The notes beneath the pieces were generated by a model. It was not told where the DNA came from. It was given only the letters and a program-made list of their open reading frames with translations, and searched no databases. The position numbers were made by a program, and so were the translations under genes. Below are positions 42,521 through 51,416 of a stretch of DNA of 64,000 nucleotides, in pieces. Source of the stretch: Aureicoccus marinus. Its GTDB lineage: Bacteria > Bacteroidota > Bacteroidia > Flavobacteriales > Flavobacteriaceae. Each line of letters starts with the position of its first letter. Within the stretch, counting starts at the first letter, position 1. The DNA lies in the NCBI RefSeq assembly GCF_002954325.1, contig NZ_MQVX01000001.1, positions 2,586,768 through 2,650,767 on the forward strand. Direction: 5' to 3'.

Positions 42521-44065
42521 ATGAAAAATCAGGAAGATCAGTTTAAAAAAGTCATTTCCCACGCGAAGGAGTACGGGTTTATTTTCCAGTCGAGTGAAAT
42601 CTATGACGGGTTAAGTGCTGTTTACGACTATGGTCAGAACGGTACGGAGCTCAAAAAGAATATCCGCAACTACTGGTGGAAGGCCATGGTTCAACTCAAC
42701 GACAACATTGTCGGTATTGATGCAGCCATTTTTATGCACCCGACCACCTGGAAGGCTTCCGGCCACGTCGATGCTTTTAACGATCCCCTGATTGACAACA
42801 AAGACTCGAAAAAACGCTACCGTGCAGATGTTTTGATCGAGGACCACGTCGCAAAGATTGAAGGCAAGATTGAAAAGGAAGTGAAAAAGGCAGCCAAGCG
42901 ATTCGGAGAGGCCTTTGACAAACAACAATTTTTAGAAACCAATCCCCGTGTGGTCAAGTACCAGGAAGATGCCCAAGCGATTCTCAAGCGTATGGGTAAA
43001 TCCTTGGAGGAGGAGAATCTTGCTGACGTCAAAGCCTTGATCGAAGAATTGGAGATCACTTGTCCGGTGTCGGGTTCCCGAAACTGGACGGATGTGAAGC
43101 AATTCAACCTCATGTTCGGTACCCAGATTGGTGCTTCCGCAGACAGTTCTACCCAGGTGTATCTGCGGCCCGAAACGGCCCAGGGAATCTTTGTGAACTT
43201 TTTGAATGTTCAAAAAACCGGCCGCATGAAAATTCCTTTTGGAATTGCGCAGACCGGAAAAGCCTTCCGAAACGAGATCGTCGCCAGACAATTTATCTTC
43301 CGTCAGCGGGAATTTGAGCAAATGGAAATGCAGTTTTTTGTTCAGCCTGGGAGCCAGAAGAAGTGGTACGAGGAGTGGAAAGAAAAGCGCATGTTGTGGC
43401 ACCTTTCTTTGGGAATGGGCGAAGACAATTACCGTTTTCACGATCACGAAAAGCTGGCGCATTACGCTGATGCAGCAGCCGATATTGAATTCCGTTTTCC
43501 GTTTGGATTTAAAGAATTGGAAGGAATTCACTCCCGAACCGATTTTGATTTGAGTAGTCACGAAGAATACTCGGGTAAAAAGCTACAGTACTTCGACCCG
43601 GAGAGCAAGGAGAGCTATGTTCCTTATGTGGTCGAAACCTCCATCGGCTTGGATCGCATGTTCTTGGCGGTCTTTTCGAACTCTTTGCAAGAAGAAGAAC
43701 TAGAAGAAGGCAACAGCCGAACCGTGCTCCGATTGCCTGCCGTGCTGGCTCCATTCAAAGTAGCTATTCTCCCTCTTCTCAAGCGAGATGGCTTGCCGGA
43801 ACTGGCCAAAGAAATTGTGGATGATCTCAAATGGGATATGGCGGTGACCTACGATGAAAAGGATGCCGTGGGAAGACGCTACCGCAGACAGGACGCCAAT
43901 GGAACGCCCTTCTGTATTACCGTTGACCACCAATCCTTAGAAGATAAAACCGTGACGATTCGCCACCGGGATTCCATGAAGCAAGAGCGCGTTGCCTTAT
44001 CCGATATCAAGGCTATTATTTTGCAAGAAGTAGCCGTGTCGAATTGGTTGAAGCGTTTACAGTAA
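42521..44065 (+). CDS. glyS: Glycyl-tRNA synthetase, alpha2 type
   Basis: A 514-residue class II synthetase of the single-chain dimeric type. Motifs visible are VYDYGQNGTELKKNIRNYWW near the N terminus, the motif 2 region FRNEIVARQFIFRQREFEQM and GLDRMFLAVFS in motif 3, followed by an anticodon-binding domain. The frame extends upstream by 30 codons, but the ATG at 42521 fits the family N terminus and the promoter. Confidence 0.95.
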   Translation: MKNQEDQFKKVISHAKEYGFIFQSSEIYDGLSAVYDYGQNGTELKKNIRNYWWKAMVQLNDNIVGIDAAIFMHPTTWKASGHVDAFNDPLIDNKDSKKRYRADVLIEDHVAKIEGKIEKEVKKAAKRFGEAFDKQQFLETNPRVVKYQEDAQAILKRMGKSLEEENLADVKALIEELEITCPVSGSRNWTDVKQFNLMFGTQIGASADSSTQVYLRPETAQGIFVNFLNVQKTGRMKIPFGIAQTGKAFRNEIVARQFIFRQREFEQMEMQFFVQPGSQKKWYEEWKEKRMLWHLSLGMGEDNYRFHDHEKLAHYADAAADIEFRFPFGFKELEGIHSRTDFDLSSHEEYSGKKLQYFDPESKESYVPYVVETSIGLDRMFLAVFSNSLQEEELEEGNSRTVLRLPAVLAPFKVAILPLLKRDGLPELAKEIVDDLKWDMAVTYDEKDAVGRRYRRQDANGTPFCITVDHQSLEDKTVTIRHRDSMKQERVALSDIKAIILQEVAVSNWLKRLQ

Positions 44066-44079
44066 GCTCCGTTACCAAG

Positions 44080-44604
44080 CTAGAATCGGAAACCGATGGA
44101 GAGACCGGCACGATAGAGAAAAGTGTCTTGCCCAGGTTCAGCATTTACATTTCGGCCAAATCCCGCATAGGCCTCTAAAGAGAACTTTTCACTGGAGGTG
44201 GTCACCCATTTGGATCCCATACCCAAACCAAGAGCGAAGGTACTGTAGTTCTGGTCAACAGCCAGAATGTCTTCGTCTATTCCGGTATAGTACATCCCAA
44301 AGGCTTCCGCAAAGAACCCAGAACGAGGGTCCCGACCAAAGTAAGCTCTGAACTGAGGGCCAATACCAAAGTCCCCGTTGTAGTCTGTCGCATCGTTATC
44401 AAAATAGATGGAACCTCCAATCGAAGTGTCATCACTTAAAAAGTATTCGTATCCTCCTTCAACAGTGGTGGTTACTAAAAATTGACCAATATTGAATTTT
44501 ACTTCGTGGCTGGGGCCATACCCTCGACCAACATTTCCGCGAAAAAATTGTGCATGAGTCAAACCGAAGCTCAGGCATAAGAACAGGAGAAGTACTTTTT
44601 TCAT
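44080..44604 (-). CDS. Small outer-membrane beta-barrel protein
   Basis: A 174-residue protein with signal peptide MKKVLLLFLCLSFGLTHAQ and alternating beta strands ending in a terminal aromatic (RAGLSIGFRF), the signature of an OmpA/OmpW-like eight-stranded barrel. No peptidoglycan-binding domain. The frame extends upstream by 15 codons without signal-peptide character, so 44604 is the start. It converges on glyS with a 14-base gap. Confidence 0.78.
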   Translation of the reverse strand: MKKVLLLFLCLSFGLTHAQFFRGNVGRGYGPSHEVKFNIGQFLVTTTVEGGYEYFLSDDTSIGGSIYFDNDATDYNGDFGIGPQFRAYFGRDPRSGFFAEAFGMYYTGIDEDILAVDQNYSTFALGLGMGSKWVTTSSEKFSLEAYAGFGRNVNAEPGQDTFLYRAGLSIGFRF

Positions 44605-44694
44605 GTGTACAGGTTTTGGTTCTACAAGTCGGTGAGTGAGGGGATTCATTTCAAAATTACAGGTTCTACTGAGTTTAGTACCATTTGCAATGGC

Positions 44695-44702
44695 TAATTT
44701 TG
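44695..44702 (+). promoter_or_regulatory. -7 box (TAATTTTG) of xth
   Basis: A perfect TAnnTTTG match 14 bases before the xth ATG. Confidence 0.6.
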
Positions 44703-44716
44703 TAGAAATTTTGTGA

Positions 44717-45481
44717 ATGAAAATCGTCTCCTATAACATCAATGGAATTCGGGCTGCTCTGGGAAAAGGCTTGGCCGATTGGATTAAGGCAACCGATGCG
44801 GATGTCATTTGTTTTCAAGAGATCAAGGCCCTAGAGTCCCAATTTGATACCGAGATCTTTGCAGAGCTGGGCTACGAACACCAAAGCTGGTTCTCGGCCG
44901 AGAAAAAAGGCTACAGTGGAGTAGCTATTTTAAGTAAGCAGCAACCCGATCGCGTTGTTCAGGGGATAGACCAGGAGATTTATGACCGGGAAGGCCGGAA
45001 TCTCCGGGCTGATTTTGGCGATGTTTCCGTGATGAGCATGTACTTGCCTTCGGGCACCAATACCGCCCGATTGGATTTCAAATTTGCTTATATGGACGAG
45101 ATGCAACGCTATGTAAATGAAGTCCGAAAGGAGCGCCCTCATTTGATTGTTTGTGGAGACTACAACATCTGTCACAAAGCCATCGATATTCACGATCCCG
45201 TTCGCAACAAAAAAGTTTCTGGTTTCTTGCCGGAAGAAAGGGAGTGGCTCGAGAACTTTATCCAAAGTGGATTTATCGACACCTTCCGTCATTTCAATGA
45301 AGAGCCTCACCAATATACCTGGTGGAGTTACCGCGCCAATTCTCGGGCCAATAACAAAGGATGGCGTTTGGATTATGCAATGGCCGATAGTCGTCTGGAA
45401 GAGCGATTAAAACGAGCACTGATTCTTTCGGAAGCCAAACACAGTGACCACTGCCCTATTTTACTTGAACTTGCTGATTAG
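44717..45481 (+). CDS. xth: Exodeoxyribonuclease III / AP endonuclease
   Basis: A 254-residue base-excision-repair enzyme. It shows the N-terminal SYNINGIRAALGKGLADWI, metal-binding FQEIKA, catalytic VCGDYNICH and the C-terminal HSDHCPILLEL. No signal peptide, so it is intracellular, unlike the EEP protein at 32162. It is followed 14 bases later by the aldo/keto reductase gene. Confidence 0.94.
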   Translation: MKIVSYNINGIRAALGKGLADWIKATDADVICFQEIKALESQFDTEIFAELGYEHQSWFSAEKKGYSGVAILSKQQPDRVVQGIDQEIYDREGRNLRADFGDVSVMSMYLPSGTNTARLDFKFAYMDEMQRYVNEVRKERPHLIVCGDYNICHKAIDIHDPVRNKKVSGFLPEEREWLENFIQSGFIDTFRHFNEEPHQYTWWSYRANSRANNKGWRLDYAMADSRLEERLKRALILSEAKHSDHCPILLELAD

Positions 45482-45495
45482 ACGACAATACTGCT

Positions 45496-46536
45496 ATGAA
45501 GTACAACTTTATTCCCAACACCAATATTCGAGTAAGCCGAATCTGCCTGGGTACGATGACCTGGGGACGACAGAACAGTATCGAAGAGGCGTTCGAACAA
45601 ATGGACTACGCCCTGGAAGAAGGCGTTAACTTTTTTGATACGGCGGAGCTCTACCCTGTGCCGGCGAAAAAAGAACTCTATGCCGTTACCGAAGAATTCA
45701 TAGGCAAGTGGTTTAAGGAAAGAGGCAACCGAAGTGAGGTCATCTTGGCGTCCAAAATAGCGGGGCCTGCACCCTTTACTAAACACATCCGCACCACAGG
45801 TTTTAGCCCGGATTCTATCCGAGAAGCCGTTGAGGGGAGTCTGCAGCGTTTACAGACGGATTACCTGGATTTGTACCAGTTACACTGGCCGGAGCGTGTC
45901 ACCAACTACTTTGGTCAGCGTGGGTTTCCAGATGCGGAAGACGATGCCTGGCAAGACAATATCCACCAAATTCTGGAGACCCTATCTGAGCTGATGGTAA
46001 ACGGAAAAATTCGCCACATTGGAATTTCAAACGAAACTCCCTGGGGTACCATGCGCTACTTGGAAGAACACAAGGTCCACAGCAACCTGCCGAGAGTCTT
46101 GACGATTCAAAACCCTTACTGCCTACTGAATCGTTTGTTTGAAGTAGGGCTTTCGGAAATTTGTCAACGCTCCAAGATTGGTCTATTACCTTATTCGCCC
46201 TTAGGTTTTGGCGTATTAAGTGGAAAATATCTCGGAGGAGTGATACCGCGTAAATCCCGTTTAAGCCTTTTTCCAAATTACAACAGATACAGCGGAGAGA
46301 CTGCTGTTTTGGCCACCGAGGCCTATGCAGAGGTAGCGAAAAAGCACGGCTTGAGTCTGGCTCAGATGAGCCTGGCCTTTGTCAATACCCGTTCTTTTGT
46401 AACGAGTAATATCATTGGTGCAACGACCATGGAGCAGCTAAAAGAGAATATTGCAAGTATCGATATTTCGCTCAGCAAAGAGCTGTTGGAAGACATTGAA
46501 GCGGTTCACCAGAAATACCCCAATCCGGCACCTTAA
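45496..46536 (+). CDS. Aldo/keto reductase, Tas-like
   Basis: A 346-residue NADPH-dependent TIM-barrel reductase. Catalytic residues appear in FFDTAELYPV (Asp, Tyr), ILASKIAG (Lys) and YQLHWPERV (His). The insert NYFGQRGFPDAEDDAWQDN is typical of the Tas subgroup. The carbonyl substrate is unknown. Probably co-transcribed with xth. Its stop overlaps radA by four bases (TTAA). Confidence 0.9.
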   Translation: MKYNFIPNTNIRVSRICLGTMTWGRQNSIEEAFEQMDYALEEGVNFFDTAELYPVPAKKELYAVTEEFIGKWFKERGNRSEVILASKIAGPAPFTKHIRTTGFSPDSIREAVEGSLQRLQTDYLDLYQLHWPERVTNYFGQRGFPDAEDDAWQDNIHQILETLSELMVNGKIRHIGISNETPWGTMRYLEEHKVHSNLPRVLTIQNPYCLLNRLFEVGLSEICQRSKIGLLPYSPLGFGVLSGKYLGGVIPRKSRLSLFPNYNRYSGETAVLATEAYAEVAKKHGLSLAQMSLAFVNTRSFVTSNIIGATTMEQLKENIASIDISLSKELLEDIEAVHQKYPNPAP

Positions 46537-47921
46537 TTCTCGGAGGCGCGTTTTTGAAAGAGGAAAGGAAGGACTTCTTCCAGTTTGGTAATTTGCACTA
46601 CTTCTATCGCCTCGCTTTTGATCTCGGATCGTGGAGAACGGGCTACAAAAATGCGTTCAAAGCCCAATTTAGCGGCTTCTGAAATACGTTGATCAAGACG
46701 CTGCACGGGACGCACTTCCCCGGCCAGTCCAATTTCTGCAGCAAAACACTGATTTTTGGCTAAGGGCGTATCCACGTTGCTGGATAAGATGGCAGCTACC
46801 ACGGCCAAATCCAAAGCGGGATCCTCTATACGAATGCCTCCAGTCAGGTTTAAAAAAACGTCTTTTGCTCCTAATTTAAATCCGGCCTTTTTTTCCAGAA
46901 TAGCAAGAAGCATATTGAGTCTCTTGGCATTGAACCCGGTGGCAGAGCGCTGAGGCGTTCCGTATACGGCAGTGCTGACCAAAGCTTGCACTTCGACCAG
47001 CAAGGGGCGCATCCCTTCTACAGTAGCGGCCACAGCACTACCACTTAACGATTGACTGTTACTCGAAAGCAAGAGTTCAGAAGGGTTTTTGACCGGTAAC
47101 ATACCATTGGACCGCATCTCGTAAATACCCAATTCTGACGTACTCCCAAAACGGTTTTTTAGAGAGCGTAAAATGCGGTAAATATAGTGGCGGTCTCCTT
47201 CAAACTGGAGAACGGCATCCACCATATGTTCCAGCAATTTTGGTCCAGCAATGGAACCTTCTTTGGTGATATGACCCACCAACAAGACAGGCGTTGCCGT
47301 CTCTTTGGCGTACTTGATCAGTTCTGCGGTACTTTCGCGAATTTGCGAAATACTCCCGGCCGCAGAGTCGATGTAATCCGTATGTATGGTCTGAATCGAA
47401 TCGATGATGACCAGATCGGGTTGAAGTTTTTCGGCATGAGTAAAAATGGACTGGGTCCGAGTTTCCGCAAGTAAGTAACAGTCTTCGGACGTGATGCCCA
47501 TGCGGTCAGCACGCATTTTAATTTGCTGCGCGCTTTCCTCTCCCGAAATATAAAGGGTTTTAAGAGGAAGCTGCAAGGCCATCTGAAGAAGGAGAGTACT
47601 TTTACCGACCCCGGGTTCTCCACCTATAAGGACCAGAGAACCGGGTACCAATCCTCCACCCAACACCCGATTGAGTTCTTCATCCGGCATGGCAATTCGC
47701 TGGTATTGTTGGTTTTCTACTTCCTGAATTCGGCGGGGAATACTGGCGTCCTTGGCAGTTCCGCGAGCGGTTGGAGCAGAGGACCAGCCCTTTTTATCAG
47801 GACGTTGAACTACTTCTTCAACAACGGTGTTCCACTCTTTACAAGAAGTACATTGGCCTACCCATTTGGGGTAGGAGGCGCCACAGTTTTGGCAAAAAAA
47901 GGAAGTTTTGACTTTGGCCAT
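46533..47921 (-). CDS. radA: DNA repair protein RadA (Sms)
   Basis: A 462-residue branch-migration ATPase. It has an N-terminal zinc finger (CQNCGASYPKWVGQCTSC), Walker A GGEPGVGKSTLLLQ, the RadA-specific LKNRFGSTSE motif and a C-terminal Lon-like domain. The ATG at 47921 is preferred since the zinc finger starts MAKVKTSFFC. Last gene of the leftward panC-panD-flippase-esterase-like run. Confidence 0.95.
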   Translation of the reverse strand: MAKVKTSFFCQNCGASYPKWVGQCTSCKEWNTVVEEVVQRPDKKGWSSAPTARGTAKDASIPRRIQEVENQQYQRIAMPDEELNRVLGGGLVPGSLVLIGGEPGVGKSTLLLQMALQLPLKTLYISGEESAQQIKMRADRMGITSEDCYLLAETRTQSIFTHAEKLQPDLVIIDSIQTIHTDYIDSAAGSISQIRESTAELIKYAKETATPVLLVGHITKEGSIAGPKLLEHMVDAVLQFEGDRHYIYRILRSLKNRFGSTSELGIYEMRSNGMLPVKNPSELLLSSNSQSLSGSAVAATVEGMRPLLVEVQALVSTAVYGTPQRSATGFNAKRLNMLLAILEKKAGFKLGAKDVFLNLTGGIRIEDPALDLAVVAAILSSNVDTPLAKNQCFAAEIGLAGEVRPVQRLDQRISEAAKLGFERIFVARSPRSEIKSEAIEVVQITKLEEVLPFLFQKRASEN

Positions 47922-47976
47922 ACAAGGCGTAAAGATAGAATACTCCCCGCAGCCTGACAGCATGAAGGGTTAAGCA

Positions 47977-49119
47977 TTAATAACCAAAGTCGTCTTTGAT
48001 GGCCGCAATTTTATCGTAAGCCGCCTCTTTTGTCAAGAAGTCAATTTCGTTTTTCTGGTAGGCTTTTTCAAAAGCGCGAAGGGCTTTTTTCACCTCGCCC
48101 TTATTTTCGAAGTATTCTCCCTGCAGGTAGTCCCCCATCATGGTTTCTGGCCATTGCCTTTTGCAGATATCAGCCAATTCTTTCAGAGATTCAAAATCGT
48201 CTTTTTTCTCACTCGCTGCATAAATAGCCATGATGTCGTTGAGTTCATAAGGCTTCTTAAAGCCCAGTAACTCTTCAATCATTTCGTATTTGTGGTAGAG
48301 GTATTGAATTGCGGGATCATTGGACGTAAGGATTTCTTTCTTGTATTCCATCGGCGTGATGGGACGGAGGAGTTTAAAGACGTTGTCAAAGGCTTTGCTG
48401 ATGCCGTAAGCCACAATGGTGGTGTGGTCTGGGGCTTCGTATTGATCAAAGTAGTAGTGTAATCCTTCGCGCTGAATGGAAGCAATGGATTGGTTCATCT
48501 GCAGTATACGTTGGCGATCTGTGGTGGGCCCTTTTTCGAGAACCAGGTTGTAAAAGATCTGTTGGGAGTGATCCAAAAGACGCGAGGGAATCAAATTTTC
48601 CATCTCGTTTGGCAATACAGGAGAAATGCTCAAATAGGCGGTAAAAAGAGATCGTTCTCCGTACAGGAAAAAGTTGCCCAATGCAGCCGAAAGATCGTAC
48701 CCAATAAACATTTTAAAAGGAGCGATCGAATAGTTTTTTTCGCAAAAAGGCAGGACTTCTTTTTCTAAAAAGGAGTAGAAAGCATCCGATTCTGGCGTCA
48801 GGTATCCGTTGTTTGGATCGAAGCTGAAATCTCTTTCGCGCAAATATTCATCCTCTTGGTCAATCCCGACAATGATGGAGTTGGGCATGCGGTCATTGCG
48901 GTGATAGAAGCGGGCATTAGCCACCACCATATCAAAGAGGTATTCGGCATCCAAGACCAGAATCAAAGGATAGGATTTGGATTCATCGTAATCCTCCGGC
49001 AGACAGATTCGGATCGATCTTTCTTCCTGTAAATAATAGGATTCTAGGGTTTCTTTTTGGGTTTGGGCCAGAAGGGTGCCGCTCATAAAGAGGGCCAAGG
49101 CCGTTGCTAATATTTTCAT
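47977..49119 (-). CDS. Esterase-like (alpha/beta hydrolase) protein with altered nucleophile
   Basis: A 380-residue exported protein (signal peptide MKILATALALFMSGTLLAQ). The core resembles the PF00756 esterase family: YPLILVLDAEYLFD and IVGIDQEDEYLRERDFSF. At the nucleophile elbow, where GHSLGG-like sequence is expected, it reads FIGYDLSAALGN, with Asp where the catalytic Ser should be. A His remains in APDHTTIVAYG. The C terminus looks TPR-like (MGDYLQGEYFENKGEVKKAL). It may be a pseudoenzyme or use another residue. Seven bases separate it from the flippase gene. Confidence 0.75.
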   Translation of the reverse strand: MKILATALALFMSGTLLAQTQKETLESYYLQEERSIRICLPEDYDESKSYPLILVLDAEYLFDMVVANARFYHRNDRMPNSIIVGIDQEDEYLRERDFSFDPNNGYLTPESDAFYSFLEKEVLPFCEKNYSIAPFKMFIGYDLSAALGNFFLYGERSLFTAYLSISPVLPNEMENLIPSRLLDHSQQIFYNLVLEKGPTTDRQRILQMNQSIASIQREGLHYYFDQYEAPDHTTIVAYGISKAFDNVFKLLRPITPMEYKKEILTSNDPAIQYLYHKYEMIEELLGFKKPYELNDIMAIYAASEKKDDFESLKELADICKRQWPETMMGDYLQGEYFENKGEVKKALRAFEKAYQKNEIDFLTKEAAYDKIAAIKDDFGY

Positions 49120-49126
49120 GATTGAA

Positions 49127-50095
49127 CTAGTTCCGTGTACGATGTAATAACGGAAGAAGCAGGAAGGATATTGCTCCAAAAACAACCACCATGAGGGTTT
49201 GCGCAATCCACATGATCCAGCCAAAAGCATTCCCTGAAACGGGGTCAATTCCATAGAGACTCAAAGCGCCGCTAACAGCGATAGGGTAAAGGCCGATTCC
49301 ACCATTAGTCGCCGTCATGGCGAAGGCCCCGGCGACAAAAGCGACGAGTAGTTCAGAGAGGCTTAAACCGACTGTTTCTGCAACCGTGTATTTAATCACC
49401 CAGAACATCGCGATGTAGGCCACCCAAATAAGAATCGTGTGCCCCCAGAAGGCCAGTTGATTTTTCATTTTGAACACACTGGTAATCCCGCTCATCAAGC
49501 CGTCTAAAAAACTGCGCAACTTAATAGCCAAGGGAGATTGAGATTTCTTGAGGATTCGAATACCGATCCAGAGGCCAATAATCCCTCCCGCCAAAAACAC
49601 CAGGGCAGCGAGTAGACCAAAACCTTGTTGGTTCAAGTAGTCTAAAATAACGGAGGTCTGCAGGATCAACGCGATGCCGATGACCAAGAAGAGCATGAGC
49701 AGATCGATGACTCTTTCGGTCACAATGGTTCCGAATCCTTTTTCAAAAGGGACACCTTCATAGGTAGTCAAAGCTGTTGCACGAAGCACCTCACCTGAGC
49801 GAGGAATTCCCAGATTGGCCAGGTAGGCCATAAGGATTAATAAAATGTTGCTACTCAACTTGGGTTTGTACCCCAGAGGAGCCAACAAATAGTTCCATCG
49901 TATCGCCCTTGAAATATGGCTCGCCACTCCGATCAATACGGATAAAGTAACCCATAATAAAGGCACCTGTGAAATATAGTGGGCCACTTGTTTGCGGTCT
50001 TCTTCCGAGGTCGATAAATAGGAGTAGGCAATCAATCCAAACCCCAGGGCAAGGGGGACAATTGTCTTTAGGATTTTAGCTAGGCGAGGATTCAA
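49127..50095 (-). CDS. Flippase-like integral membrane protein (UPF0104/MprF-like)
   Basis: A 322-residue membrane protein with about eight helices, matching the lysylphosphatidylglycerol synthase transmembrane region. Motifs are SHISRAIRWNYLLAPLGY, the conserved LANLGIPRSGEVLRATALTT and the late NGGIGLYPIAVSGAL. The catalytic synthase domain is absent, so a lipid-flipping or related role is inferred. It starts two bases after panD. Confidence 0.85.
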   Translation of the reverse strand: MNPRLAKILKTIVPLALGFGLIAYSYLSTSEEDRKQVAHYISQVPLLWVTLSVLIGVASHISRAIRWNYLLAPLGYKPKLSSNILLILMAYLANLGIPRSGEVLRATALTTYEGVPFEKGFGTIVTERVIDLLMLFLVIGIALILQTSVILDYLNQQGFGLLAALVFLAGGIIGLWIGIRILKKSQSPLAIKLRSFLDGLMSGITSVFKMKNQLAFWGHTILIWVAYIAMFWVIKYTVAETVGLSLSELLVAFVAGAFAMTATNGGIGLYPIAVSGALSLYGIDPVSGNAFGWIMWIAQTLMVVVFGAISFLLLPLLHRTRN

Positions 50096-50097
50096 AA

Positions 50098-50448
50098 TTA
50101 TTTCAGAAGATTGGTCGCTTCATCAGGGAACACCAAACGGGGCTGGAAGACCTTGGCTTCTTCAACCGGCATCCAGGCGTAGGTGATTAAAATAAGCACA
50201 TCCCCAACAGCTACTTTACGAGCGGCCGCTCCATTGAGGGTGATTTCACCGCTGTTACGGGGCCCAGGAATGGCATAAGTCTCGAGGCGTTCACCATTGT
50301 TGTTGTTGACAATCTGAACTTTTTCACCGCGGATAATGCCAGCGGCATCCATCAAGTCTTCATCGATGGTAATACTACCGATATAATTCAAGTCAGCGCC
50401 TGTGCACTGTACCCGGTGAATTTTTGATTTGACAACTTCTATCTGCAT
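50098..50448 (-). CDS. panD: Aspartate 1-decarboxylase
   Basis: A 116-residue pyruvoyl enzyme making beta-alanine from aspartate for pantothenate. The self-cleavage site Gly24-Ser25 lies in [17 protein letters not shown]. Active-site [18 protein letters not shown] follows. Eighteen bases after panC in the same operon, so the two enzymes that join beta-alanine and pantoate are made together. Confidence 0.96.
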   Translation of the reverse strand: MQIEVVKSKIHRVQCTGADLNYIGSITIDEDLMDAAGIIRGEKVQIVNNNNGERLETYAIPGPRNSGEITLNGAAARKVAVGDVLILITYAWMPVEEAKVFQPRLVFPDEATNLLK

Positions 50449-50466
50449 CTGTGCGAAATTAGTGTT

Positions 50467-51315
50467 TTAATTAAGGGCGATATTGTCAATCAGTCGCACG
50501 CCTTCAGTGTAAACGGCAATAAAGGCCCGGTATTTTTGACCCGTTTGTCTTTTCATGAGCGGGGTTAAGGTATGGGCATCAGCAATTTCAAAATACTCCA
50601 ACTCGAGGCTTTCTTCTTCTTGAAACTGTTGAATAACCCACTGATTGAGCTCTTCCGCATTCTTTTGGTCGAACTGATCTCTCGCCGCTTTCAGTATTGC
50701 ATAAATCATTCCAGCTTTTTCCCTGGCAGTCGGACTCAGGCGTTCATTGCGTGAACTGCGGGCGAGGCCATGATCCTCTCGCTCGATCGGGCAACCGACA
50801 ATATCTATATCAATACCCTGTAAATCCACAAGTTTACGTATGATTTGTAGTTGTTGAAAGTCTTTTTCACCAAAATAGGCACGGTGTGGAATGCAGATTT
50901 CAAAGAGTCGTTCTACCACGGTGCCAACCCCGTCAAAATGTCCGGTTCTGAATTCGCCTTCCATGACTTTTTCCAAGCCTTCGAAGTTGTACTGCTTGGC
51001 TTCCATCTTTTGGGGGTAAACTTCCTTGGCTGTAGGCGCGAAAACAAGTATGTCGGAAGCTATCTCCTCAATGAGCTTGACATCTTCCTCTAATTGGGCA
51101 GGGTACTTCTGCAAATCGTCCTCTTTGTCGAATTGGGTGGGGTTTACAAAAATGCTCACTACGACGAGGTCATTCTCTTCCAGGGCTTTACGTACAAGGG
51201 AAAGGTGTCCGGAATGCAGAGCGCCCATGGTTGGAACAAAACCGATGGATTGACCTTCGGCCCTCGCCTTGAGTAAGGGTCTTTGGAGTGTATCAACCGT
51301 GTAAAAAAGGGCCAT
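50467..51315 (-). CDS. panC: Pantothenate synthetase
   Basis: A 282-residue enzyme that condenses pantoate and beta-alanine with ATP. It shows FVPTMGALHSGHLSLV (HIGH-like), FVNPTQF, YFGEKDFQQLQI and SSRNERLSP (KMSKS-like). First gene of the leftward operon, with a perfect -7 box at 51335-51342. Confidence 0.96.
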   Translation of the reverse strand: MALFYTVDTLQRPLLKARAEGQSIGFVPTMGALHSGHLSLVRKALEENDLVVVSIFVNPTQFDKEDDLQKYPAQLEEDVKLIEEIASDILVFAPTAKEVYPQKMEAKQYNFEGLEKVMEGEFRTGHFDGVGTVVERLFEICIPHRAYFGEKDFQQLQIIRKLVDLQGIDIDIVGCPIEREDHGLARSSRNERLSPTAREKAGMIYAILKAARDQFDQKNAEELNQWVIQQFQEEESLELEYFEIADAHTLTPLMKRQTGQKYRAFIAVYTEGVRLIDNIALN

Positions 51316-51334
51316 TTCCGAGATTAAAAGCGTG

Positions 51335-51342
51335 CAAAAATA
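51335..51342 (-). promoter_or_regulatory. -7 box (TATTTTTG) of the panC operon
   Basis: A perfect TAnnTTTG match reading leftward, 19 bases upstream of the panC ATG. It lies 31 bases from the divergent box of the glycogen synthase-like gene. Confidence 0.7.
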
Positions 51343-51373
51343 CCATAAATACTGGAATTCCTCATAAATTTTG

Positions 51374-51381
51374 TATTTTTG
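51374..51381 (+). promoter_or_regulatory. -7 box (TATTTTTG) of the glycogen synthase-like gene
   Basis: A perfect TAnnTTTG match 35 bases before the ATG at 51417. Confidence 0.7.
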
Positions 51382-51416
51382 CCGCTACGCTTTTCGATGA
51401 ACAAAAAGACCACTGT

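Noticed and set aside
42932..43561. 209-codon leftward frame within glyS
   Set aside because: Shadow of the synthetase reading frame.
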